DNA of 64,000 nt from an uncultured Collinsella sp. (GTDB lineage Bacteria > Actinomycetota > Coriobacteriia > Coriobacteriales > Coriobacteriaceae): positions 1-64,000 of the forward strand of contig CAUEPS010000002.1 in NCBI GenBank assembly GCA_959019775.1, in the 5' to 3' direction. The notes under the pieces are model-generated. The model saw only the letters and a list, made by a program, of their open reading frames with translations. It did no database searches and was not told the origin of the DNA. Made by a program: the position numbers and the translations under genes. Shown piece after piece: positions 16,675 through 25,435 of the stretch. Position 1 is the stretch's first letter; the number at the start of each line of letters is the position of its first letter.

Positions 16675-17366
16675 GCATCCGCGACAACCTTGATATCTCG
16701 GCCTATCTGGTACTCGGCCCCGAAAACACGCTCGGGCGCCCCGTGGGCGATGTGGTGGCCCAGGCACTCGATGCCGGCTTTACCTGCATCCAGGTGCGCT
16801 CCAAGGTGGCAAGCGCCCGCGAGATCATTGCGCTGACCGGCGACGCCGCGCAGGCAATCGCTCAGGCCGGCAAGACCGGTCAGGTCGCCTTGCTGATCGA
16901 CGACCGTCTGGACTGTGTGCTTGCCGCACGCGAGCAGGGTATTGCTGTCGACGGCGTGCACGTGGGCCAAAGCGATATTCCCGTCCAGGTCTGCCGCAAA
17001 CTTTTGGGTCCCGACGCCATCGTGGGCCTTTCGGCCCGTTGCGAGGAGATGCTCGAGTACGTCAAGACCGCCGACATGAGCCTAGTCGACTACCTGGGCA
17101 TCGGCCCACTCCACGAGACCGAGACCAAGCGCGACTGCGGACGCGCGGCCGACGGCTCTATCATCACCAAGAGCTTTGAGGACCTGGCCGCACTCCACGC
17201 GGCAAGCCCCGTGCCCATCGTGGTGGGCGGCGGCGTCAAGACGGCCGACCTGCCGCAGCTCAAGACCACCGGCGTCGACGGCTTCTTTGTGGTGAGTGCC
17301 GTCTGCGGCGCCGATGACCCCTACGCCGCCGCCAAGGAACTCGTCGACACCTGGCAGCAGGCATAA
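16671..17366 (+). CDS. thiE: Thiamine phosphate synthase
   Basis: TIM-barrel enzyme joining HMP-PP and thiazole phosphate to thiamine phosphate. 231 residues. Family features are IQVRSK (residues 41-46), LLIDDRLDCVLAA, GVHVGQSD, the YLGIGPLHETETK loop, and VVGGGVKT near the C-terminus. It starts inside the preceding stop codon (ATGA overlap). With thiM it completes the thiazole salvage branch; HMP-PP must come from elsewhere. A hairpin about 45 bases downstream ends the operon. Confidence 0.93.
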   Translation: MSIRDNLDISAYLVLGPENTLGRPVGDVVAQALDAGFTCIQVRSKVASAREIIALTGDAAQAIAQAGKTGQVALLIDDRLDCVLAAREQGIAVDGVHVGQSDIPVQVCRKLLGPDAIVGLSARCEEMLEYVKTADMSLVDYLGIGPLHETETKRDCGRAADGSIITKSFEDLAALHAASPVPIVVGGGVKTADLPQLKTTGVDGFFVVSAVCGADDPYAAAKELVDTWQQA

Positions 17367-17411
17367 GTCTAGGCCGAGCAGTTGCTCCGCGGCCTCATAT
17401 CTTCAGCAATA

Positions 17412-17455
17412 GAAAGCGCATCCCAGTTTGGACCTCCATTCCGGGATGCGCTTTC
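17412..17455. terminator. Bidirectional terminator between thiE and patatin
   Basis: 13-bp stem GAAAGCGCATCCC / GGGATGCGCTTTC with an 18-base loop, between convergent genes. Confidence 0.75.
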
Positions 17456-17467
17456 CGCATGCGACCC

Positions 17468-18337
17468 TTACCCCGCCAGATACGCTTCCAACGCCGGCAA
17501 AGTCGCCTCCGCATCGCGGCGGCCGATCTGATAGATGCGCTCGAGCTCATCGGGCTCGCGGCATAGCGACGGCACCTTCACCGATTCGCTCGGACGCACC
17601 ACAAAGATATCGCCGGCAGCCTCACGACGTGCCAGGTCATCGAGCGTGGCATTGTAAACCTCATGCCGATGCTCAAGCGCTGCGACAAACTCCGGATAGT
17701 GACGGAACACGCGACGCAGCATGGGCATCACGCTGTTGGGCTGCTTCACAAAGCCTACCGGCTGCGTGAGTACCACGATATTGCGGTCATACCCCTGCGC
17801 AAACAGCCATGCACTGGGAATAGAATCAGCCACGCCACCATCCAGATACTTATGCCCGTCAATAGCAACGGGACGCGTCGCCACAGGAATCGCCGACGAT
17901 GCCCGGATCCACTCGATATCCCGCTCGTCGCCATAAGGCAGGTCGTGGTAGACAGCCTTGCCCGTCTCGATATCGGTACACACGCACGTAAACCGCATGG
18001 GGCAGGCGCGATACGCCTCCAAGTCGATGGGATCGCGCTCGATAGGCACCTCGTGATAGGCAAAATCGGCATTGAACATATCGCCGGTCCGCAGCCAGCT
18101 TGCTACACCCGCATAGCGCTTGTCGGCACAATAGGCCTTGTTATAGCGAATGGCGCGTCCGATCTGCCGCGATTTAAAGTTGTAGCCAAACGCCGCGCCC
18201 GCCGAGACACCCACCATATGGTCGCAGGTCAAACCGTGCTCCATCCAAACGTCGAGCACGCCCGCCGTATACATACCGCGGTAGCCGCCTCCCTCGAGCG
18301 CGAGCCCCACCGTGCGCGTCGTATCCGGCTGTGCCAT
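17468..18337 (-). CDS. Patatin-like phospholipase family protein
   Basis: 289-residue cytoplasmic acyl hydrolase. Oxyanion loop EGGGYRG at residues 15-21, nucleophile elbow G43-V-S45-A-G47, and the dyad Asp in D166-G-G. These are the complete patatin Ser-Asp dyad elements, so the enzyme should be active on phospholipid or other lipid esters. Start at 18337 follows GGAGA; the 28-codon extension upstream lacks a Shine-Dalgarno. It belongs to the YjjU/RssA-like bacterial group. Monocistronic, divergent from the GGDEF/EAL gene. Confidence 0.87.
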   Translation of the reverse strand: MAQPDTTRTVGLALEGGGYRGMYTAGVLDVWMEHGLTCDHMVGVSAGAAFGYNFKSRQIGRAIRYNKAYCADKRYAGVASWLRTGDMFNADFAYHEVPIERDPIDLEAYRACPMRFTCVCTDIETGKAVYHDLPYGDERDIEWIRASSAIPVATRPVAIDGHKYLDGGVADSIPSAWLFAQGYDRNIVVLTQPVGFVKQPNSVMPMLRRVFRHYPEFVAALEHRHEVYNATLDDLARREAAGDIFVVRPSESVKVPSLCREPDELERIYQIGRRDAEATLPALEAYLAG

Positions 18338-18659
18338 GCGACCATCTCCGTTCCTGCGTTTAAAACCGGAACAAGTATACCCGTCAACATATACCACCCC
18401 AGTCGCATTTTTATCGGACATCGCATCGTCGCGCTACCGTTTGTCGAATAATAGCCGCCCACAGCATGTGCACCCATATATAATTCTGCACTGTTGTTTA
18501 TACTACTCAGCAGTAATCAACAGCGAACATTAGCCGGTAAATTAACCCAACAACGCAGCGAGGCGGGGCCTGGATACACGCAAAGCGCCGAACAACAACG
18601 CGTGTGCACAACGAGCTCGCCCGACGCAATTCGCCCGACCTCAGAAAGCCGCTTACGAC
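18338..18659. other. Divergent intergenic region between patatin and GGDEF/EAL genes
   Basis: 322 bases without a supported gene. It holds a possible -10 (TATAAT at 18479-18484) and an inverted repeat CTGTTGTTTA (18491-18500) / TAATCAACAG (18514-18523), 9 of 10 matching, which could be an operator. No riboswitch or small RNA could be recognised. Confidence 0.4.
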
Positions 18660-21254
18660 ATGGATACTGTCAGCAATTACACCGAAACGCTCGAAAAGAC
18701 CGTTCGCGACCTTCTCGAGCGCCAGGATGATCTGATTAGGACTGCCTTTACCGACCAGCTTACCGGGCTTGGCAACCGTGGCGGCTTTGCCCGTTCCCTC
18801 GAGGAGCTCTGGGAGCAGGACACCCCCGTTACCATGGCGTTCATCGATATCGACAATCTCAAGCACTGCAACGACGTCTTTGGGCATGACGAGGGCAACC
18901 GCTATATCTTGCAGGTAAGCCTCTATCTCAAGCTGTATATGAAAGTGGACGAGGCGGCGTTTCGCATAGGCGGCGACGAGTTTGCCATCCTGTCTACGAT
19001 TGCAACCGAGGACGACCTCGCCGAACGTCTGGAACACTGCCGAACGATCCTGCTCAAAAACAACGATTCCGAGATGCCCCACTCGTTTAGCTATGGAGTG
19101 TCGCATGCCGACCCCGCCCTGGGCGAAGCCACCAACCGTATGACACTCGATGCCGACCATCGCATGTACGACTACAAGCTACGTCATGCCGTGCACCTCG
19201 ATCGACGTAATATCACGCAAGTCCACGCCGACGACTTCGAAATAAGCGATCGTATTTTCGACGCCTTTTCGATGCTCAACGAAGGTCGTTATTTCTTTAT
19301 CGAGAACTTGTACAAACATCGCACCCTTTGGTCACAAGGTGCCTTGCGCGATCTTGGCCTTCCCTCAGAGCACATAGACAACTGTCGCGATTACTGGAAA
19401 ACGCGCGTCCATCCCGACGACCTTGAGACCTTCGTCAACGACATCGACCAAGTCTACAACGGTACCAAGCACCGTCGCGTCATGCAGTATCGTGTGCGCA
19501 ACGCCACAGGCGACTACGTCCTTTGCCGTGCTCGCGGGTTTCGTATCGACGGCGACGGAAATGTCCCCTCGCTCTATGTCGGCGAGCTCGTCAACCACTC
19601 ACTTGCCGAAACCGTCGACGCCGCCACAGGCCTCGGAACGCAGCGCATGCTGGTCAATGCCATCGATACCTGCCGCCTCGACCGTTGCAAGACAGGGCTT
19701 ATAGCGGTGCGCGTTCGTGGCACGACAAAGCTCAACGAGCTCTACGGGGCCGAGGCTGTCGACAACATGCTTGCCGAATACGCGGGCCGCATGCTGTCGA
19801 TCACCCGCGGCAGGAGCCGGGTCTACCGTTCACGAAGCGTCCAGTTTGTCGTGCTCAGCAACGATTTGGACCACGAGGCATTCGAGCAACTGACCCGCCA
19901 CCTTAAAGAGGCCGTTTTCGCTCCTGTGCAAATCGCAGGCGACACCATTGCTCCCGTCTGTCTTGTCGTCCCAACCTTTTACGAACGCCTGGACTCCCAA
20001 GCATCGACTGTTTTGGGCGAACTCGATCGTCGCCTTCGCACAGCTGGCGGGCTTGTCCCCAACGACAGCCTCCCTATACCCGAGGTCGAACGCAAAAGCG
20101 CAATCGCCGAACGCATCGATATGCTCACGGGCCTCTATCGACCCAGCGAGTTTATGCGGCGCGCCAACGCATTTCTCGAGGCAAGGCGCGACGGCATCTG
20201 GTGCATCGCCACGGTCGACATGGGCCACATGCGCCTGTTTAATGAATGGCACGGCCAGGCCGAGGGCGACCGCGTACTCGCCGATGTGGGCACGGTCCTC
20301 AAGGACATCGAGAATGCCGATATGGGCGTCGCAGGGTACTGGGGCCAAGATGACTTTTGCGTACTCATCCCTTTTAAGCACATCACCGTCCATCAAATCT
20401 ACAACCGCGTTCGCGAGGCCGTAGCCAGACATGATGATGGCGTAGGCTTCTGGCCGTCCATGGGCGTTTACCCCATCGACTCCAATGAGGAAATCACTAT
20501 CGACGCGCAGGCCAAGGCCATGTTTACCAATCGACGCGCCAAAAACGACTTTAAGGAGCGCATTGCCGTTTTCCGCCCCGAGGAATATGAGCATGAGGTT
20601 GCGTTCCACCACACGCTAACCGAGTTCCAGTATGCGCTCTCAAACGGCCGCATCACGTACTACCTGCAGCCCCAGGTCGACATGGAAACCGGCGAGATCA
20701 TTGGCGCCGAGGCACTCACGCGCTGGATTGACAAGGACGGTTCTCTCATTTCGCCCGCAACGTTTATCCCCGCACTCGAGGAAAGCGGCTTTGTGGTGAC
20801 GCTCGACAAGTACATTTGGCAGGGTGTCGCCTCGTGGCTGCGCGAACGCATCAATCGAGGACTTCGCGTGGTTCCGGTTTCGCTTAATGTGTCACGCGTG
20901 GATATCCTTGCCTGCGACGTTGCCGAACATATGGGGGCGCTTGCCGCCCAATACAACCTACCGCCCGAGCTCATGCGTATCGAGATCACCGAGACGGCTT
21001 ATACGGGAGAGTCCGAGGCCGTGGACAAGCTGACGGCTGACCTGCACACCCGCGGCTTCTCGACCTATATGGACGATTTTGGCACCGGCCAGTCCACGCT
21101 CGCGATGCTCAAGAACGTCAACGTCGACGTCATCAAGCTCGACCGCACCTTTGTGCCCACCGACCGCGATCAAGGCCGCAGCACGCGGATCATTTCATCG
21201 ATGCTCGAAATGGCGCAGTCGCTCCATCTGCCCGTCGTGGTCGAAGGCGTCTAG
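18660..21254 (+). CDS. GGDEF/EAL cyclic-di-GMP enzyme with EAL domain cut short by a TAG codon
   Basis: 864 residues as written. Order: short coiled N-terminus; GGDEF domain (about 30-185, intact RIGGDEFAIL, no RxxD inhibitory site); PAS-like region (195-310); degenerate GGDEF (315-455, motif lost); a third GGDEF-like domain (480-625, GQDDF in place of GGDEF); EAL domain from about 650 with GAEALTRW and MDDFGTG intact. The frame ends at VVVEGV followed by TAG, exactly where EAL proteins continue EGVET. The next 57 codons still encode the rest of the domain. The diguanylate cyclase part should be active; phosphodiesterase activity is doubtful. No transmembrane segment, so cytoplasmic. A weak ribosome binding site precedes ATG 18660. 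Confidence 0.83.
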   Translation: MDTVSNYTETLEKTVRDLLERQDDLIRTAFTDQLTGLGNRGGFARSLEELWEQDTPVTMAFIDIDNLKHCNDVFGHDEGNRYILQVSLYLKLYMKVDEAAFRIGGDEFAILSTIATEDDLAERLEHCRTILLKNNDSEMPHSFSYGVSHADPALGEATNRMTLDADHRMYDYKLRHAVHLDRRNITQVHADDFEISDRIFDAFSMLNEGRYFFIENLYKHRTLWSQGALRDLGLPSEHIDNCRDYWKTRVHPDDLETFVNDIDQVYNGTKHRRVMQYRVRNATGDYVLCRARGFRIDGDGNVPSLYVGELVNHSLAETVDAATGLGTQRMLVNAIDTCRLDRCKTGLIAVRVRGTTKLNELYGAEAVDNMLAEYAGRMLSITRGRSRVYRSRSVQFVVLSNDLDHEAFEQLTRHLKEAVFAPVQIAGDTIAPVCLVVPTFYERLDSQASTVLGELDRRLRTAGGLVPNDSLPIPEVERKSAIAERIDMLTGLYRPSEFMRRANAFLEARRDGIWCIATVDMGHMRLFNEWHGQAEGDRVLADVGTVLKDIENADMGVAGYWGQDDFCVLIPFKHITVHQIYNRVREAVARHDDGVGFWPSMGVYPIDSNEEITIDAQAKAMFTNRRAKNDFKERIAVFRPEEYEHEVAFHHTLTEFQYALSNGRITYYLQPQVDMETGEIIGAEALTRWIDKDGSLISPATFIPALEESGFVVTLDKYIWQGVASWLRERINRGLRVVPVSLNVSRVDILACDVAEHMGALAAQYNLPPELMRIEITETAYTGESEAVDKLTADLHTRGFSTYMDDFGTGQSTLAMLKNVNVDVIKLDRTFVPTDRDQGRSTRIISSMLEMAQSLHLPVVVEGV

Positions 21255-21428
21255 ACAAATGAGCAGGCGAGCATGCTACGCCACATGGGCGCCCGCTACG
21301 CTCAGGGCTTCCTCTACTACCGCCCCATGCCGGCGAAGGATTTTGAGGCATTGCTCGATGGTGGCAATAACAACTGGTACGCTCGCGAGCAAAACGCCAC
21401 CGCCGAAGGGGGCATTTGTCTCCATTAG
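21255..21428 (+). pseudogene. Severed C-terminal tail of the EAL domain
   Basis: In frame with the gene at 18660, directly after its TAG. It encodes TNEQASMLRHMGARYAQGF and LYYRPMPAKDF, the typical end of an EAL domain, to a natural TAG at 21426-21428. No start codon or ribosome binding site of its own. Confidence 0.8.
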
Positions 21429-21504
21429 CTAACTTATATCCCCAATTCAAACCGAATTGGGGATATGATACAAACCATTGTTCCGCCCAAGGAGGTTATT
21501 CATC

Positions 21505-23034
21505 ATGAACGAGCCATATCGCCTGGGCGAGCAATCGATTATTGCCTATCTCCAGCGACTTGCGAATGGCGTCTCGACCGCCGAGCTTGACGTTGCCGCC
21601 CTGCCCGTAGAGTTGCGCGGCATTGGCGAGCAGTTGAAAAAGACGCATGCCATCCTGCAACAAGAGCGCCGGCTGCTTGAGAGCAACGCCTATATCGACC
21701 CGCTCACCAACTTGGGCAACCGCAGCGGACTCGACCGTCACGTCGAGCAACTCTGGCGCAAAGGCGGCCCCTTCACCTGCGCCTATATTGACATCGACCA
21801 TCTCAAGCATTGCAATGATAGGTTTGGCCACGCCGAAGGCAATCGCTATATTCTGAGCATCTGCCGCACGCTCTCCGAAACCATGGAGCACGATGAGATG
21901 CTGTTCCGTATCGGTGGAGACGAGTTTGTGCTTATCTCCCTCTCCGCAAACGAGACTGAACTCGAGCAGCGCTTGGAGCAGATACGCGCCGGGCTGGTCG
22001 AGGCGAGCTCAGGTGGCAAGGCACCCATGATCGCCAGCTTTAGCTTTGGCTGCTCGCGCGTCGATCCACTTGCTGGCGACACGCGTCGCCAGATGACGAT
22101 GGATGCCGATCGCAAGATGTATCGCTATAAGCTTATGCATCGTGTGCAGCAACCGAAAGACGATGACGCCCCGCAACGCCCAATCGTCGATCAGCTTCCC
22201 TGCAACGACCGCGTATTCCAAGCGATCTCCATGAGCTCCGAGACGCGCTATCCGTTCATCCTTAACCTCGATACTGGAGAATCGCAATGGTCGGTCAACG
22301 CCGTGCGCGATTTTGACCTGCCTTCCCAGCACCCTTTTAACTCGGTCGATATGTGGCTTGCCCGCGTTCATCCCGAGGACCGCGACAACGTACGAGCCGA
22401 GCTCGATATGGTGATACACGGCACATGGCACTTCCACTACATGCAGTATCGCGTAATGGATGCCACCGGAGCATACGCGCTTTGCGACTGCACGGGCTAC
22501 CGCTTGGACGGCACCGATACCGAGCCTAACATGTACGTGGGCATTATCATCAACCGAAGCTTGGCAGATACGACCGATTCCGTAACCGGCCTGGGCGATA
22601 TTCACGCCCTGGTCAACGCCATTGGCGAAATGCGTCGCGTGGCGCGCGAGGCAGGCTTTATTGCCATTAAGGTCGACGATATCGCCGAGGTCAATGCCCG
22701 CTTTGGATTCGATGCAGGCGACCGTGTGCTCGCCGAAAGCGCCGCCTGCCTCATGGATTGTTCGCGCGGCAAGGGCCGCCTGTTCCGCTCGACGGGGCCA
22801 ACGTTCGTGGCGCTTTTCGATGAGCTCGGCCCCGAGGCAATCGACGAGCTCGCAGACGAAATCGAGCGGTTCCTGGGTTCTCCTGTGCTCATCGGCTCGC
22901 TTGAATATCAGCCACCCATTCGTGTGGCCACGCTTCATCTGGACGCTGTCGATCGACAGCCCGTTTCCATTTTGAACGAGCTCAAAGCGTTGCTTAAAGA
23001 GGCACCGCAAGTACCAGGCACCAAGCTGGACTAG
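21505..23034 (+). CDS. GGDEF-domain diguanylate cyclase (paralogue of the preceding gene)
   Basis: 509 residues. A helical N-terminal stretch, a GGDEF domain (about 65-220) with intact RIGGDEFVLI, a PAS-like region (about 230-350; compare MQYRVMDATGAYALC with MQYRVRNATGDYVLC upstream), and a degenerate second GGDEF lacking the motif. The layout equals the first two thirds of the preceding gene, so the two are tandem paralogues, the EAL part being unique to the first. Start at 21505 follows AAGGAGG; the ATG nine codons upstream overlaps that site. Cytoplasmic. It probably makes c-di-GMP in response to a ligand bound by the PAS-like part. Confidence 0.86.
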   Translation: MNEPYRLGEQSIIAYLQRLANGVSTAELDVAALPVELRGIGEQLKKTHAILQQERRLLESNAYIDPLTNLGNRSGLDRHVEQLWRKGGPFTCAYIDIDHLKHCNDRFGHAEGNRYILSICRTLSETMEHDEMLFRIGGDEFVLISLSANETELEQRLEQIRAGLVEASSGGKAPMIASFSFGCSRVDPLAGDTRRQMTMDADRKMYRYKLMHRVQQPKDDDAPQRPIVDQLPCNDRVFQAISMSSETRYPFILNLDTGESQWSVNAVRDFDLPSQHPFNSVDMWLARVHPEDRDNVRAELDMVIHGTWHFHYMQYRVMDATGAYALCDCTGYRLDGTDTEPNMYVGIIINRSLADTTDSVTGLGDIHALVNAIGEMRRVAREAGFIAIKVDDIAEVNARFGFDAGDRVLAESAACLMDCSRGKGRLFRSTGPTFVALFDELGPEAIDELADEIERFLGSPVLIGSLEYQPPIRVATLHLDAVDRQPVSILNELKALLKEAPQVPGTKLD

Positions 23035-23038
23035 CGTT

Positions 23039-23083
23039 GTGGGGCGCGATGTGAAACACAAGCCGTTTCACATCGCGCCCCAC
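23039..23083 (+). terminator. Strong hairpin after the GGDEF gene
   Basis: Perfect 19-bp stem (23039-23057 with 23065-23083), 7-base loop. No T-run follows, so termination efficiency is uncertain. Confidence 0.65.
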
Positions 23084-23145
23084 GCCATCTACCCTCTCGT
23101 GCGATAATCCTCCGCAGAAGTCACCGACAGCAGAGGGAGTTTGTG

Positions 23146-23769
23146 ATGAAAGTTCTTTTGGTCAATGGCAGCCCCAAGGCAAACGGCAACACCGCCCGCG
23201 CACTCGCCGAGGTCGCCGAGCAGCTCAATGCCGAAGGCAGTGATACCGAGGTGTTTCAGCTGGGCGCCAAGCCCATTCGCGATTGCATCGGTTGCGGCCA
23301 GTGCGGCAAACTTGGCGGTCGCTGCACCTTTGACGATGACGTGGTGAACGAGCTCATCGCTGCCGCCGAGCAAGCAGATGGTTTTGTCTTTGGCTCACCC
23401 GTCTACTATGCGCACCCCAGCGGACGCATCCTTTCGGCCCTCGATCGCGCCTTCTATGCAGGCGGGCATGCCTTTGAGCACAAACCCGGCGCCGCGGTCG
23501 CCGTCGCCCGTCGCGGCGGCACGTCAACCACGTTCGATGTGCTCAACAAGTACTTCACCATTAAGCAAATGCCCGTAGTTGCTTCCACCTACTGGAACAA
23601 CGTGTTTGGCCGCGTGCCCGGCGACGCCGATGGGGACGCCGAAGGCCTTGCCACCATGCGAAATATCGGCAAAAACATGGCGTGGCTCCTGCGCTGCATC
23701 GAGGCAGGACAGGCCGCCGGCATCAACGCACCCGAGGCAGATCACGCAACGACCAACTTCATTCGATAG
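23146..23769 (+). CDS. Flavodoxin-fold NAD(P)H-dependent FMN oxidoreductase
   Basis: 207-residue protein with the flavodoxin-like start KVLLVNGSPKANGNTA (FMN phosphate loop) and FGSPVYYAHPSG. A Cys cluster C47-IGC-GQC-x6-C60 typical of the iron-sulfur flavoprotein group follows; without a further Cys pair it may bind a cluster or a disulfide. ATG 23146 is preferred over the overlapping GTG at 23143; GAGGGAG lies upstream. The ArsC-like gene starts 12 bases after the stop, so a redox operon is likely. Confidence 0.82.
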   Translation: MKVLLVNGSPKANGNTARALAEVAEQLNAEGSDTEVFQLGAKPIRDCIGCGQCGKLGGRCTFDDDVVNELIAAAEQADGFVFGSPVYYAHPSGRILSALDRAFYAGGHAFEHKPGAAVAVARRGGTSTTFDVLNKYFTIKQMPVVASTYWNNVFGRVPGDADGDAEGLATMRNIGKNMAWLLRCIEAGQAAGINAPEADHATTNFIR

Positions 23770-23781
23770 AGCGGCGGAACC

Positions 23782-24123
23782 ATGAATATTCAAATCTTCG
23801 GGACTAAGAAGTCGTTCGACACCAAAAAGGCCCAGCGCTATTTTAAGGAGCGCCGCATTAAGGTGCAGTTTATCGACCTTAAGGAAAAGGAGATGAGCAA
23901 GGGCGAGCTCACGAGCGTGATGCAAGCGGTCGGCGGCATCGACAAGCTGCTCAACCCCAAAGCCAAGGACGAGGAAACGCTCGCGCTCATCCAGCACCTT
24001 ACCCCCAGTCAGCGCTTCGACAAGCTGCTCGAGAACCAGCAGGTCTTGGCCGAACCCATCGTGCGCAACGGCAAAAAGGCCACCGTCGGTTATTGCCCCG
24101 ATGTATGGGGAGCCTGGGAGTAG
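23782..24123 (+). CDS. ArsC/Spx-family thioredoxin-fold protein without the N-terminal cysteine
   Basis: 113-residue arsenate-reductase-like protein. ArsC proteins have a catalytic Cys in the first loop and Spx has CxxC; here the loop reads GTKKSFDTKKA with no Cys. The rest matches the family: LKEKEMSKGELTSVM, and the late segment EPIVRNGKKATVGYCPDVW. The only Cys is near the C-terminus. It is therefore probably not an arsenate reductase; a binding or regulatory role is possible. Overlaps no gene and follows the flavodoxin gene by 12 bases with GCGGAACC upstream. Confidence 0.75.
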   Translation: MNIQIFGTKKSFDTKKAQRYFKERRIKVQFIDLKEKEMSKGELTSVMQAVGGIDKLLNPKAKDEETLALIQHLTPSQRFDKLLENQQVLAEPIVRNGKKATVGYCPDVWGAWE

Positions 24124-24209
24124 CTTGTGTTATTTGCCGGCGCGTGGGTATAAGAGCAGGCGTTTGGCATAAGATTCAACTGTAAGCCATGTCTAACAAA
24201 GGAGGGCAC

Positions 24210-25340
24210 ATGCCCAACAAACCCGTGAAGATCATCATGCTTACCGGATACCTCGGTGCCGGCAAGACCACGCTGCTCAACCACATCCTCGCTAACGACG
24301 GCGGTATCCGCGCCGCCGTGATCGTCAACGATATCGGCGAGATCAATGTGGACGCCAGCCTTATCGCCGACGGCGGCCTTTCCGAGACCGACGACCTCAT
24401 CCCGCTCACCAACGGCTGCATCTGCTGCACGCTTTCGGATGACCTGGCCAACCAGCTGCAGGGCATCGCCGATTCGGGCAACTTCGATTACATCATCATC
24501 GAGGCCTCGGGCATTTGCGAGCCCATCCCCATCGCCTACACCATCTCGAGCTTCTGCGACGAGGCCAAGGTGGGCGGCGAGCCTAAGCTTGCGCTCGACA
24601 ACATCGTGGCCGTGGTCGACTGCGCCCGCATGTACGACGAGTTCAACGGCGGTCGCGACCTACTGGCCGAGGATATCGACGAGGACGACATCGAGAGCCT
24701 GCTCATCCAGCAGATCGAGTTCTGCTCCACGCTCATCCTCAACAAGACCGATACCGTGACGCCCGAGCAGATCGCCGAGCTTAAGGCCATCGTGCGCAGC
24801 CTGCAGAAGGACGCTGTGATTGTCGAGGCTCAAAACGGCGAGGTCCCCATGGAGGAGCTGCTCGACACCGACCGCTTCGACTTTATGCGCGCCTACAACT
24901 CCGCCGCCTGGATCGAGGCCATGGAGCATCCCGAGGAGCACGACGACCCCGAGGTGCTCGAGTACGACATCGAGACCTTTGTGTACTCGCGCCGCAAGCC
25001 GTTTGACCTGCAGAAGTTCACCGATTTTGTTGAGCAGGAGTGGCCCGACGAGGTCATTCGCGTCAAGGGTCCGCTGTGGCAGACCGGCGATCCGGACATG
25101 TGCTACATGTTTGAGCAGGCCGGCCACCAGATGCGCCTGATGGAGAACGGCCTGTTTGTCGACTCGGCGCCCGAAGGCGAGAAGCAGAAGATCATCGACG
25201 AGAACCCCGAGATCATGCAGATTTGGGACGACGAGACGGGCGACCGTATGACGAGTCTGTGCATCATCGGCCGTCACATGGACAAGGATGCGCTCATCGC
25301 TTCCCTCGATGCCTGCCTGACCGACTGGCACCGCGCCTAG
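24210..25340 (+). CDS. CobW/COG0523-family GTP-binding metallochaperone
   Basis: 376-residue G3E GTPase. Walker A GYLGAGKTT at residues 13-21, metal-binding GC70-I-C72-C73 in NGCICCTL, G4 motif NKTD, and an acidic linker before the CobW C-terminal domain. This subfamily delivers zinc, cobalt or iron to client enzymes; the acidic stretch near 230-255 (EEHDDPEVLEYD) could bind metal. Start at 24210 is favoured by AAAGGAGGG; seven codons upstream another ATG lacks one. No cobalamin genes or Zur box are visible nearby, so the metal is unknown. Confidence 0.86.
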   Translation: MPNKPVKIIMLTGYLGAGKTTLLNHILANDGGIRAAVIVNDIGEINVDASLIADGGLSETDDLIPLTNGCICCTLSDDLANQLQGIADSGNFDYIIIEASGICEPIPIAYTISSFCDEAKVGGEPKLALDNIVAVVDCARMYDEFNGGRDLLAEDIDEDDIESLLIQQIEFCSTLILNKTDTVTPEQIAELKAIVRSLQKDAVIVEAQNGEVPMEELLDTDRFDFMRAYNSAAWIEAMEHPEEHDDPEVLEYDIETFVYSRRKPFDLQKFTDFVEQEWPDEVIRVKGPLWQTGDPDMCYMFEQAGHQMRLMENGLFVDSAPEGEKQKIIDENPEIMQIWDDETGDRMTSLCIIGRHMDKDALIASLDACLTDWHRA

Positions 25341-25379
25341 GTTTATCCAAGCGGGCATTTTTCTGTCTACGTAACCGCC

Positions 25380-25415
25380 AAACCACCACGAAGGTTAACT
25401 TCGTGGTGGTTTTTC
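25380..25415 (+). terminator. Intrinsic terminator after the CobW gene
   Basis: 13-bp stem (AAACCACCACGAA / TTCGTGGTGGTTT) with a 7-base loop, ending in TTTTTCG. Confidence 0.9.
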
Positions 25416-25435
25416 GTTCTGAGCCAAGGAGATCC

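Noticed and set aside
18560..18659. Possible c-di-GMP riboswitch before the GGDEF/EAL gene
   Set aside because: ACACGCAAAGCG is present, but the rest of the GEMM core and its pairings could not be found.
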